Position numbers and translations under genes: made by a program. Positions 42,976 through 54,186 of a stretch of 64,000 bases of DNA are shown piece by piece. Origin of the DNA: Ulva prolifera (taxonomy: Eukaryota; Chlorophyta; Ulvophyceae; Ulvales; Ulvaceae). Numbering within the stretch: position 1 is the first letter of the stretch; the number at the start of each line of letters is the position of its first letter. Location of the stretch: NCBI GenBank assembly GCA_023078555.1, contig CM041200.1:7990807-8054806 (forward strand). The letters run 5' to 3'. The notes beneath the pieces are model-generated. The model searched no databases. It was given only the letters and a program-made list of their open reading frames with translations, and was not told the DNA's origin.

Positions 42976-45255
42976 TACACACACACACACACACGCCCGC
43001 AGGCAGATGATGCGTGGCTGCAGTGAGTGGCTGCAGAGGGCCAATCGTCAGCTTTGGTTGAACTTTGATCATGCTCAAGGTGTGCACAAGTGCATGCATG
43101 CAAACTGTGCACGTTCTGCCGCGCCAGCTGTGCACAAAGCCTACCGAAGATGACGTATTCAGCTGCCTACGTAGAACATGTCGATGTGAATGCAGCAATG
43201 AACATGCAGTTAGACTACGGAGGGAACGGCGCTTGGAACGTGCAGGCGCCGGGCCGACATGGGGCGCCTCTGAGGTGCCACAGTTGCTGCATTAGCACTC
43301 AGGCCCCCTTGTGAGTGATACTCCTGCGAAAATTGGATACGGATGTGGAGTGTTGGGCTTGCTTTGGTGCTCTGCTGCTTCCGGGCCCTTCTATGCACGC
43401 GTCCTAAGACTTCAAGCTTTCTGTCAACCAGCTGGACAAAACATCCTTGCGGAACTCATTCCGCAGCCATTTCAAAGCAAAAAAGAGCTCAAACCGACAT
43501 CTTCAATGCGTGCGGAACATGTATGCCCGGCCGTACACGTTGCAGGCCAGGCCACGGGCCGACCTGCAGCTGGTCACCGCCGAGCTAGACGACTTTTCCT
43601 CTGGTGCCTGATGCGGTCAATCGAGAATAAAGCAGACGGAACCAAAGCAATTCCCATCGGGATGTAGCAATGCAGGCTATCTATACCGCCCCGATCGCGC
43701 TCAAGCGACACAGAACAGCGTTTTGCATGGATCTTTTGCGCAGCTTGTGCGCTGCACCGTGTACTGCCGAAGTCAACGATTGTCCTCCATTGGAAGATCG
43801 TATGTGTAGATGTAGAGCGCAACAGAAAAAGGTGACAACGCACCACTCGATGAGAGCGAAACACAACCGTCCTGCGATGGGCCGAGCAGCTGTTGAGGGC
43901 CCCGGGACTACTGCGCTAAGCCCCGCTGTTATAGCTCCGCTGACAAGCCTGCTTGCGCACTAATCTACAGACTTTTCTGGTGCTGCGTAGCGTGCATTAT
44001 CTTCGCATGGTATCGAGCCACCGCAGCTGCTGAAAGTTATGAATTCGAAGTATGAACACACGCGCGCCCTGATCGATATCAACAGCAGTGCATTGCATCG
44101 GCTCGGCTGCATGATACCTACTACTACGCTTGCAGAAGTGGCCGCGACCTCGTTTCACATGTGGTGGTATTGATGTCTGTCCGGAGGTGCGGACCTGCAA
44201 GTGAGCAGCTGCAGGAGATGCACGCGCGCTTCCCGTACCCGCTCGCGATGTTCTCATCTCACAACATGCAACAACACGCCACATGAACCATAGACTGGTC
44301 ATCGGTGGTGATGTCAATCGAAACTGCGAGGACCCTGCGGCAACGTTTGTCGGTCCTAGGCCTCGTTTCTGTCGCTGGCATTGCAAGCGCCCGGTCGACG
44401 TGCCAGGCCTCCGGTACCGGCCTGCGACTCACCGGGACTCTACCTGAACCACCTCAGTGCACAGCGTTACTGCACGCGTTTGCAGGACTCTATGTGAATC
44501 GAGCGTTCGATTTTACCAAATCTGTGATCACCGGCATACCGCGGCATCCAAGGTCTAGATCGATCTCCCTGGAAGTAAATTCATAATATCTGAGGACGAG
44601 TCGGCATAGTCAGGTTGCCAAGATGCTGAGACCGGTTGACGTAGATCTGCATGTGGTCAAAGTGCTACACAGCTTGAGCACACGCAGCCACGTACGTATT
44701 CGGAGCTAGCTAGCCTGTTGGCTCTGGCATGCATGCTGTCAACACCCGCCACTCGTGCGGCACGAGGCCTCGCGAGGGGCGTCCGGATTCGCCGAGACTC
44801 CGGTCTTGGTGTGCACATTAATGCTCTAGAGACGTCGCCGATCCGATGGCCAAGCGCCCGTCCTGCAGGCATGCCTGTTTGTGGCGTACGTGCACATGTG
44901 TGTGTGCTACTGTTCCCGAGAGATGACAAGCTACTGTAGTGTGGATTTTTGCGCTAGGCTGTTCATTCGGACGAGATTATTTTCCTTTTTTTATTTTGAA
45001 TTTTCCTGTGTTTGTTTTTTTCCCAGTTTTTCCATTCTCAGGCTTCTGGAACACCCCACGGCCGAGCGCTATTGCCATAGACCCGGCGCCCGACGCTGGG
45101 TCGACAGCGACACCGCATCTCCCTCGAGCTCGGGGATCTCTTGCTGGGTTTGTCTGCTCTCGTTGAGTCTTCTGCAAAACAGTACACATCATCTGTAGGG
45201 CCGGGGGAGCTAGCCCGTTTTGTCCGGCCGGGCGGGTGGCAGTGCTACAGCCATC

Positions 45256-46346
45256 AGGGTTGGGTTGGGCTCGATCCCCCGATGTCGAGATTTTTCAAAT
45301 CGGGCCCGATAAATCGGGAATTTTCGGCTAGATCCGGATAAGAAAATTGATTATTTAGGGATGTCTACAATTGGACGCATTTGCCCGAAGTTTGACAGAA
45401 ATTTGATGCCAATGAAGCGAGAACACATCATCATAGCGCCGTACTTGTAGTATTGCAGGATTTGTGATGGATTGACATGAGCATCATTCACTGATGGCTC
45501 TGCTATGACAGGCTGTTCGCATCTGTCCAATCAGAAGATCACAACAACACTCCACAATGCAATCCGGTGGCTGCAAAGCCACCTGATCAATAATTAGCAA
45601 TTGCTTCTTTATATACATATGTGTGTTTACTCCAAGAGAGAGCTGACACACTTGTGTGAAGATACACAGAAGCCAGGTCCAATTCTGATCATGATTGCGA
45701 TGGCATTACGAATGTCCGAGATATTAAATGCACTAAGAGACACCAGATACATTGATTCTTGATTGATTGCTGCCCTATCATGGTCGTGCGGTGCCTCATA
45801 GACTGCTGACACGAATACATGCCGCAGCCACGGGCCTGCACCAACAAATCTTTCGCGAAAGACTTCTTTCAAACACAATGCATCTTTCTAATGCATTTCT
45901 GATTTCTAATGCATTTCTGATTTCTTCGCCTGTTCGCCAGCCGAGTGAGCCTTGTACTCGTTCGTGCTTGTTCCTTGACGAGCTCGAGACCATGAGCAGT
46001 ACTTGCACGCCATGCCAAGAATCGAGTGTAGCACTCACACAGACTATGAAAGCAAACCGAGCTTTCAAATTGTGCGCAAGCCTGCGTCGCTGAGCACCTG
46101 TGGTCGTGTATCGGTCCACGGCGAGCTTAGTCGCACAGCAAATTTAAAGCGTCCACATGACGAATTTTCCGACAGGGAAACTTGCCACGATCCGCAAACC
46201 TGTTTATATATCATATGGCACCTCAACAATTGTCAACAGAGTTCATTTTAGCTCGAAGATGACCAGATCGGGGGATTCATCGGGATTTTCTCATCGGGCC
46301 CGATGAATCGGTAAATTTGCCCAATCGGGCCCGACGACCCAACCCA
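45256..46346. mobile_element. Candidate non-autonomous element with imperfect inverted ends
   Basis: The left end starts GGGTTGGGTTGGGCTCGATC and the reverse complement of the right end starts GGGTTGGGTCGTCGGGCCCG. Each is followed, 25-45 bp inward, by ATCGGGCCCGAT and then a GAAAAT/ATTTTC block. The interior is visibly more AT-rich than the surroundings and has no recognisable transposase. AGCCAT occurs just outside both ends but at different offsets, so a target duplication is not proven. A direct 18-bp duplication (45885-45920) lies inside. Confidence 0.4.
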
Positions 46347-46362
46347 GGTAGCCATGGACGCT

Positions 46363-46416
46363 TACAAAAGAAGACAAACACCCAAACCGAATCTCATCCG
46401 AATCAACAGCAACACG
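46363..46416 (+). repeat. Dispersed repeat R1, deleted copy
   Basis: It has TACAAAAG, then AAGACAAACACCCAAACCGA and ATCTCATCCGAATCAACAGC. The GTGAACGGGA segment is missing. It abuts the right end of the 45256-46346 element. Confidence 0.75.
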
Positions 46417-46858
46417 ATCACCCCACAACGTCCTTAGTCGCGACTCGCGATACCGCGGCGCCGGCTAGTCTAATTGTCCTGTTACAATTTGCACATAGCA
46501 TGCCATCTGCGCATATGTTACACACATCCATCGCTACATCACTTACATGCCATGTGTCTTCGAATCGAGCCGATCGGGGTTTTGCCGTCTGGCTCCAGGG
46601 GATCAAGAGCACAGCTGCGAATACACCTTGCATGCGTGACGTGCGCAGGCCTGGGCTACGCGTCACAAGCGGCCTGTGCGGCATGGCGTAACGTGAACGT
46701 CATCTTCTGTAATCCCCTCGTGCCGCACGATGAGCCATATATACACAGCACCCAATTGCTTGCAAGCACGCTGTCACCTGGGTGCAGCTGCAGCTTGAGC
46801 CCATGGCCATGAGCTCTTGCAGTTTGCAAAAAAGTGAACGGAATCCCCTCTTGCAGCT

Positions 46859-46922
46859 CGCAAAAGAGTGAACGGGATCCCGGAAAATGTCTTTAAAGAC
46901 AAGTCTCATCCGAATCAACACC
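46859..46922 (+). repeat. Dispersed repeat R1, copy preceded by a partial tandem copy
   Basis: It has GCAAAAGAGTGAACGGGATC and, at its end, GTCTCATCCGAATCAACACC, with a diverged centre. A partial extra copy, GCAAAAAAGTGAACGGAATC, lies about 32 bp upstream. Confidence 0.65.
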
Positions 46923-47290
46923 TGCATCTGGCCCATGAGCTCTCATATATGGCGCACCGCGGATGCAGGTGGCAACTAGTATTGGAGCAATTAACCAGGT
47001 TAAACTGCTTCCTTAAGGCTGCTTGTGATCACCAATGCACTCGAGCCTCGATCGCGTATACGTAGCATGCGCAGCACGTCAGTAGACAGCAGCGACCGTG
47101 AGGGGAGTCCCCGCCGGGGTCCCGGTCGACCCGGTTCGACTTCGGGGGACACCCCCTACGCATGATGAGCTTCGTCGCCTCGGTGGTGGGCGGGGAATAT
47201 TCGCATCAATGTTCGACTGTGCGCGTAGGTACGCGTGTACACATGTGGCGCTGCCGGGAGCTGGAGCGGGTGTTGGTGCTACCACGATGT

Positions 47291-47430
47291 GTTACAAGGG
47301 CAAAGCAAGCAAGGCAGGTCGCACCGCGAGCAACAACCACTGGTAGGGGAACCGCACACCCAGGCAAGCAGCCACACGCAGCACATACCAACACACCCTC
47401 GCTACGTCAGCACCCGCTCTGGCCACAGCC
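47291..47430 (+). repeat. Dispersed repeat R2, long copy
   Basis: It has GTTACAAGGGCAAAGCAAGC, AAGGCAGGTCGCACCGCGAG, CCACACGCAGCACATACCAA and CAGCACCCGCTCTGGCCACA. It is the best full-length example, about 140 bp. Confidence 0.8.
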
Positions 47431-49354
47431 CCCATTCCCCACATCCATAATCACCCCTGCACCCCCACTCGCACCCTGTCCACCAGGCGAGGCTGCAAAT
47501 CCCAACAAACCGAGACACCAACAACAACCCCCGCGGGAGGCCCCAGCCTCCCCCAGCAAACGCCACCTCGCACACCACCCCGCCCACCCGCAAACCCAGA
47601 CCCCCAATCCCGCATCCCCAGCCCGGCCTGCCCAAACCCCCCGGTCGCGCCCCGACGGCGGGCCAAACGCACACGCACGGCAACTTGAAGGGCAGCGCCA
47701 AAGTGCAGCAGGTCGAGTGCAAGGCCTGTCACCCGAGGCGAACGGCAAGCCAGGGCCGCCACCACTACAACGCGGACGAGGCCGCGCATGCATGCAGCGA
47801 TATATATAACCGCCCAACAGGCAGCCGAGGAGGGCGCGCGGTGCCGTTCAGGCCGGGTGGCCTGTGAGCGGCGTGAGGTCATCGGACGGGACCGGTACCA
47901 GCCCCGTCAAAACTGCCTTGCCAGCATGACGTGCCATGAGCGGGGCAGCGGCGTGCACCTGCCGACTGCGCGTCACAGCGTCGTGGACAGGTCGCGCATC
48001 GCGTTCTCCAAGAGCAGCCACCGCCCGGACCTGTAGCAATGTCAGCAAGCCGGTTGAGGAAGGCGAACGCGGCCGGGCCAATCCACCGAACGTCTCATGA
48101 GAGAGCGGCACCAATGTGAATGCTCCAGAGCCCGCCCAACCATATTGTTCGCGCTTAAGCTTGCGCCGGTCGGAAGCCGCTGCGGTGGAGCCGTCACAGG
48201 TCGCCTAATTGCGGACGTTGGAGCCGGCCAGCGGTCGAGACACGCACACGTCGCCGGTTACCAGCGCGCCGGGGAAGAACGCGAGAATGTCGACGCGCTG
48301 AGCGCCTCAGCGCGACCGGGGGGAGGAACCGAAGGGGTGCTCCGGACGGTGGCCGATCGCTGCAAACGCTTTCCGGCTGCCCAAGGCCGCTGAGGGTCCG
48401 AGGCCGCATGCATGGATCCAGCCGCCACCGTCGCCGCCGCGGCTCCAGGCCCAACAGGAGATGGGGCGGGGCTGGGGTCGGTGGCAATTGCGCAATTGCC
48501 TAATAAGTGCGTCAGAGGGGGCGAGCCCTGAGGCAGAGACAACAGCTGCGTATGTGACCGGAGGGGGAGCCTGGGCGCCATGGGAGGGAGCGGATGCGGT
48601 TGAGGCAGGGGAGGTGTCGGGGACAGGCTGAGGTTTCAGTATAAGCGGGTGCAGGCAGCAGTACTGGTGCTATATGTGTCTGGAGGACCCGGTGGGGATG
48701 ACGTCTGTACCCATCATCACCACCATCATGGGCCATGCATAGGGGTCAGTCACACATGGTGGGAGAGGCAGCCTGGTGCGTGACATCGCAGGCACTGCAC
48801 CGTGCAACCCCGTGCCCCCAATGGACTCCCCACGGCAGCAGCTAGCACTGTCCCTCATGATCACAAGGATAGAGTTCTAGAACAAACCGAGTCATATGAC
48901 TCCCCCCGGCCGCTTTGGTGCAGCCTATAGGCTTAGCTGCTATAGTAGCTAACTGCTATTGATGGTGACAACGCAACAAATTTTGGCGGCACGGCCAAAA
49001 TGCGAACACTAGCGCAATGACACCATCTGGAGTGGGTGGACATGTGGGTGATCACTCGAGATTGTCACAACTTGACTCACAAGGACAACACCGGATATGG
49101 GTAAACGTGTGAGCCTGGGGCATGCACATCATGATATGATGGTGGTGTAAATGTGCCCGTGTCCACAATGGCCTGGAGCAACAGATGGGGGCACGGTACT
49201 GTCGTCAACATTGTTGGGCCGCTCCTCCATGGACGCGTCTGTGCCTAGGGTTGTCCTGTGACCTGGGGTAGTGTCGGTCTCCATCATGATGTTAACAATT
49301 GGGGGTTAGTCTAAATTTTATGTTCTATTGCACCATTGAGTGCTCCAACGTACG

Positions 49355-49830
49355 TCCGGAGCACTATAGTGCTCCGGATGTATACTATATGTATATGTAT
49401 ACATCCAGAGACGTCGATGTCGTCTTGAGGATACGGCGAAGACTCTCTGGGTGTATACCCGATCTTACATATGCCATGCTTGCAGCTTGAAGTCAATCGT
49501 AACGGCAATGCAGCTCTTCAGCAGTGGGCCGTACGATGCTGCAAGGCGATGCTGGATGGCAGCCCTGACGTCCCGGGCTGCCATCTAGAAAGCTAGATCC
49601 AAATGCTTGGGATCGTTCTATGAGATCATCTCGATGATCGGCTGCCTGACCCCACCGCTAGCGTTACCCCCGATCTGGGTGGTGTGGGAGCTCCCACACC
49701 CTAGGGGTACCGGTTCCCAAACCACTCCTAAAACTTGCGAGAGTCGCGTGACATATGAAGCATATTGATATGATACAGTTCAGTACAGGAGTTAGCTAGT
49801 ATACTACGGTGGCCTGTATACAGGCCACCG
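49355..49830. repeat. Cluster of perfect palindromes
   Basis: Within 476 bp there are a 24-bp palindrome at 49355-49378 (centre CACTATAGTG), 11-bp arms GATGGCAGCCC/GGGCTGCCATC at 49555-49565 and 49575-49585, GATCATC/GATGATC at about 49624-49639, a 20-bp palindrome at 49681-49700 (GGTGTGGGAGCTCCCACACC), and a 24-bp palindrome at 49807-49830 (centre CCTGTATACAGG). Nothing around them looks coding. Confidence 0.9.
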
Positions 49831-50594
49831 ATGGCAACGCGGAACAGCCCGGGTTTGGCGGTAGCGCGCAGTGGGGAAGCATGCATTGCAACGTGTGTAG
49901 CTCCAGCTCTGTGCACTCTTGATGGTCTTGCGGACATGTCTCATGACGCTCTGTGCACACATGTGAGCATTTGGGGGTAAATAGGGTAAATCTGGCTAAA
50001 TATTTCATGTCATCTATGAACTCCGCACAAATGATGCCATGGTTGAGCCACGGTTGAGCATATGACACCAGCTGGTGTTGGAGCGGCCTCAAATGTGTGC
50101 TGAGGCAGCTGCCGAGTGACAGAGGAAGGAGGCAACACATTGAGTCCAGCTCGTGAACCGATGTGGCGAAGGTGGCCACGGCATAGCACGGACAGTCCAC
50201 AGCCGCAGATCGTCGATGCAGAGATACAGAGGTGCAGAGCAGTCGCCAGCAGATTTTTCGAGGTGAAGTTGTGCACTGGTAATTGCATGGGTGCATCGCG
50301 ATCAATAGGCTGCCATCAATGCTCCTTTGAGCTTTGTATACTTCGGGCGTATGGCGCACTACCTGGCAGACCACGGCAAAGGCCAAAAATTGATTACGCT
50401 CTCCGCCACATTGTAGCCAGTCAATTCAAATTGTCGTCAATCCGTATTTTGAACGCATTTGATGTTTCTTGGAAGCTGTATGGAGCCTCTGTGTCAAGCA
50501 CCTTGTTGTTTTCCCGAAGTGTGTCCTGCACGTCGGCACTCGAGGCCAGCTGCAGGAATCACCGATCAGTCAAACAACAAGTATCCCGGCAGTC

Positions 50595-53500
50595 ATGGTC
50601 GACATCGGCAAGCTTGTGCTTGCTGCTGCACTTCCTGTCGTTGAGGTTGTTCTCGTGTGCTCAGCCGGAGCCTTTGCGCGGTGGAAGGTGGGTGCCCCGC
50701 GCTGTTGCTGCTCACCGCCTCACGAACCAGATGCCATTCTTCTGCATCATTGTCGGCGCTACATATCCCCCCTTGTAAATGACCTGTGTCTCTGTGGAAA
50801 TTTTGAGCTGTGCGGAAGCGTCTGCCTGCGCGCTCCTGTTGACTGCGTGGAGCTGTGCAGGACAGTCTGCGTATGTGGTCCTGTACTCGCACCACCTGCA
50901 CGCCGGCCCGCCACTCCAGTATCCATATTAATATCTAAATGTTCAATCTGGACGATTTGCAGGGCATTCTCACGCCCGAAGGCAGCAAGAACCTGGCCAG
51001 GCTCATCTACAACATCCTTCTGCCCAGCTTGATCATCGTGTCGTTGAGTACGTCAGTGACGGGACCGAAGCTGCTATCCTGGTGGCCGCTGCCAGTCAAT
51101 GTGCTCCTGAATGTTGCACTTGGACTCGGCCTCGGTGCCGCCACGTTTCCTTTCGTTCGGCTGCCACGGCACCTGTGGGCCCACTACGTGTCCATGGCTG
51201 GAGTTGGTACGACAGCCTTGTCCATTCCCTGCAAGCTACGTGTGCACTCTTCGGTCTACATCTAGTTTGTGAACTGGTCGATGCTCTAACCTGTACTTCC
51301 GATGTCACTGTGTGTTTTGATGCGATGAGCAGTGTATGCTGCATGTTGCCTGCATCATCTGCCTCGAAGGTGATATGGAGCAAAGCAAAGTGAAGCGAAT
51401 TCTGATTCACTCTGACCATATACCATCGGCTTATGCTATGATGCAACACCAGCGTGTCACAACTCAAACAAGTTTATATCGTAGTGCACCTGACCTCGAC
51501 AGAAACACAGAAGCAGAGGTCGCCGCAAAGACCACACTGCCTCGTTCAAGAAGGCATGACACACAGCAGAGATGAAAGCCGACCAGTATACCTACCACCA
51601 CGTTACGACTACTATCAGCAAAACGGTCGAAGCCCAGCTGATCATGCTCGGCCCCTCGCCTGATGGCAGCTCTCCCACGCAGTGCAGCACACTACTGTGC
51701 GTGTGTTACAAGGATGAAGGCGTCATGGCGGGCAGCACCGCGAAACTGCCAAGCAGCGTCAGAACACAACCACCAACACACAACCCGGGCCATCGCACCC
51801 GCGCCACAGCCGCAACCAGCGCATGCAAGGCCCACATCACAAGCTGCCAGTGTGCAGTACACTACTGTGTGTGTGTGTTTGTTACGCTGCACTGTCCGCC
51901 ACACGGAAACAGCCTTCACAGCCGGTACCTCCGGTTCAACCCGCTGTGAAGGCTGTTTTCACCCTCCGGGACAACACCGCCGCTACTGTTGAGCTGAAAG
52001 CGCCAACCCCGGAGGGTGAAGCTTCAGCTGATGAGGATGGGATGCATGTACAGTGCTACTTGAGTGGCAGCCGCACTCTTAGCAGCTGCATCACAGCAGC
52101 CATCCAGCCGGCATCCAGCTAACGAGGTGTGCAAGGCATGCAGGCAACCTGGGAAACCTGCTCATCGTGCTCGTGCCTTCCATTGCGGAGCAGTCGGAAG
52201 ACTTTGACGACGACGATGCCGCCAACGGCCTCGCCTACGTCTTCACCAACCTCTTTGCCATCTGCATCGCAGCCTTCTGCATCGCTGGGCCGCTGCTCGA
52301 GCTCCCCAAGAAAGACAACCCGTGCACCCCGACGTCAACACCACCTGGGACTGACTCTGGCGGTGACTCATCTGGGCAAGCCAAGCAAGGCAGTGAGGTC
52401 TGGTCTCTCCCCTTCAAACGAGCCCCTCAGCGCAGCTACTGTGCACGTTGTGGGATGCACAATGCGTGGATATGATGGGTGCTGTGTGCAGTGCATGCTA
52501 TCTCTCGATCGGAACGGTGTTTCATTGGGTTGCTGGAGTGTTGTGTGCGTGCATCAGTCGACGGTGGTTGCTGCGCTAGGCTTCCACCTGTGTCCGCTCG
52601 ACCGTGAGATCTGTTGATCTCCTACGTGCAGGCATGAGCGTGCCCCCGAGAGAGTATGTAGTTGCCAGTGTATGCATGCATACACATCAGTGGATTCCTG
52701 ACAGTGGATTCCTGACAGCTGCCCAGAGCCTTGCCAAGGCCTGCACTATTGCGGCTGGAGGCCGTGTATATCGTGTGACAAGCACTGCTCACAGCACAGC
52801 CTCGCAAAGGCGCATGCGGTGGCCTCACGTGCCGCACTGCGGATGCAGGACGACAGCGTCATGCATGAGCCCCGGGTCAGCTCCGAGACGCGCCAAACCT
52901 GCGGGGGCGGCGCACCAGCGGCTGCGGAGCCGGTGGCCGAGGGGCTATCACCTCACGCGGAGTCGGTGCACATGCACAGCCCGCCTGGCGCAGAGGGCCC
53001 ATCTGCCGGCCCCCGCACTGCCGCAGGCCCCTGCAGCGCTACATGCATCGGCGGCTGGCCTCCCGAGGAACGCCCAGTGAGCCCAACTGGCCGCGAGGCG
53101 GCAAGGTACGACAGGGCTTGCTGCATGCATACGGATGATCTGCGTCATGGAGCCGGTGCATGTCTGGCCCAGGCGGACATGCGTAGAGGCAGGCCATGCG
53201 CGGTGAGCGCGGCAGACGAGGGCGCAGGGTCTGCAACTTTGGGCGTGCATGGCGTTCACGACCCCGGATGCGATCCCCCGGCGTGTGCGTGCTGCGCGGC
53301 GTTCACAGCATGCACAGCACACAGCGGGGGCAGCACGCTCCACGCTGATCCTGTTGTGGGTTCACCAGTCTGGAGCTCTGACGCGCGCGGAGCAGGCGCG
53401 CACGACGGCCCGGCGTGCTGCGCCACGCGCTGGGAGCCACAAAGCGGGCAGCCAGTCGGGGAGGGTGGGAGTCGCGACGGTGACTCGGGTGTTGGGGTCG

Positions 53501-54186
53501 TGTCAGCAGAGGACGACGGCACACCAGACGATGACCGCAGCGGCGGTGCGAGGGCGAGGGTGGTGAAGCTGGGCAAGACGCTGCTACAGAGCCTACTGAA
53601 CCCTCCGACCGCCGCGATCGTGATCGGCATCTGCATTGCCGTCATCACGCCGTTGCGGAACGTGATGTTCACGGAGGAAGAGGAGGACGCTGGCGACGCC
53701 GTGCTGTGTGCTGGGCCCGCGAACGGGACGGAGGCCGGCGCGGTGAGCGTGGGGGGCGGCGGGGGGGTCGAGAGAGCGGAGCTTGCAGTTGTGACAAACG
53801 CGCTGGCGCGGCTGGGGGGCGCGTTCCTGCCCTCGTTGCTGATAAACCTCGGCGCCGCGCTGTACCAGGGACCCGGCGGCACCGAGGTTTCGTGGGTGGC
53901 GATCGGGGGGCTGATGGTGATCCGGCTTGTCGCGCTGCCCGTGCTGGGCACGCTGTGCGTGCTGGGCGCGCGCTCGGCGGGCGTGTGGTCGAGCGGCGGC
54001 GACCCGATGTTTGAGCTCGTGATGCTGCTGCAGCACGCAATGCCGTCGGCGCTCAACCTGTACACGCTCGCCGCAATGCACGGGAACAATGATAAGGTGA
54101 TCGCGGCGATGCTCTTCTGGCAGTACATGGTGTGCATCTTCACGATTCCCACGTGCGTGACGGTGTTCCTGGCTCTGGTGCGGTGA
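50595..54186 (+). CDS. PIN-LIKES (PILS)/auxin efflux carrier-family membrane transporter (four exons)
   Basis: Exons are 50595-50687, 50963-51206, 52144-52397 and 52849-54186, giving 642 codons plus stop in one frame. The junctions at 51206/52144 (GTT G + GC AAC, restoring GNLGNLL) and 50687/50963 are strong. The donor at 52397 (GAG|GTCTGG) is weak. The protein belongs to the membrane transport family of PIN/PILS carriers, which in plants control intracellular auxin at the ER. It starts with a hydrophobic segment (LVLAAALPVVEVVLVCSAGAFA), followed by NLARLIYNILLPSLIIVSLS, the family signature GNLGNLLIVLVPSI and the LLNPPTAAIVIGICIAVITPLRN segment. The C-terminal helices have ALYQGPGG and LLQHAMPSALNLYTLAAMHG. 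A hydrophilic loop of about 300 residues, rich in Ala, Pro, Cys and His, separates the two halves and is much longer than in typical PILS. Exon 4 starts inside this loop. Confidence 0.82.
51705..51815 (+). repeat. Dispersed repeat R2, copy in an intron
   Basis: It has GTTACAAGGATGAAGGCGTC, ATGGCGGGCAGCACCGCGAA and later CACCCGCGCCACAGCCGCAA. It lies in intron 2 of the PILS gene, in sense orientation. Confidence 0.65.
51907..52020. repeat. Two consecutive hairpins in intron 2 of the PILS gene
   Basis: Arms AAACAGCCTTCACAGC (51907-51922) and its complement (51943-51958) enclose 20 nt. They are immediately followed by TTCACCCTCCGGG (51958-51970) and its complement (52008-52020), which enclose 37 nt. 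The hairpins share the base at 51958 and end about 120 bp before the acceptor. Confidence 0.9.

Larger units (their letters stand above)
41873..50594. other. Long intergenic stretch without recognised genes
   Basis: No frame gives a recognisable protein. Minus-strand 42087-42464 is proline-rich and could hide a 5' exon of receptor copy 3, but I cannot join it. The stretch holds tandem repeats, R1 and R2 copies, a candidate element at 45256-46346 and a palindrome cluster at 49355-49830. GC-rich plus-strand sequence at about 47.9-48.5 kb is unassigned. Confidence 0.45.
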
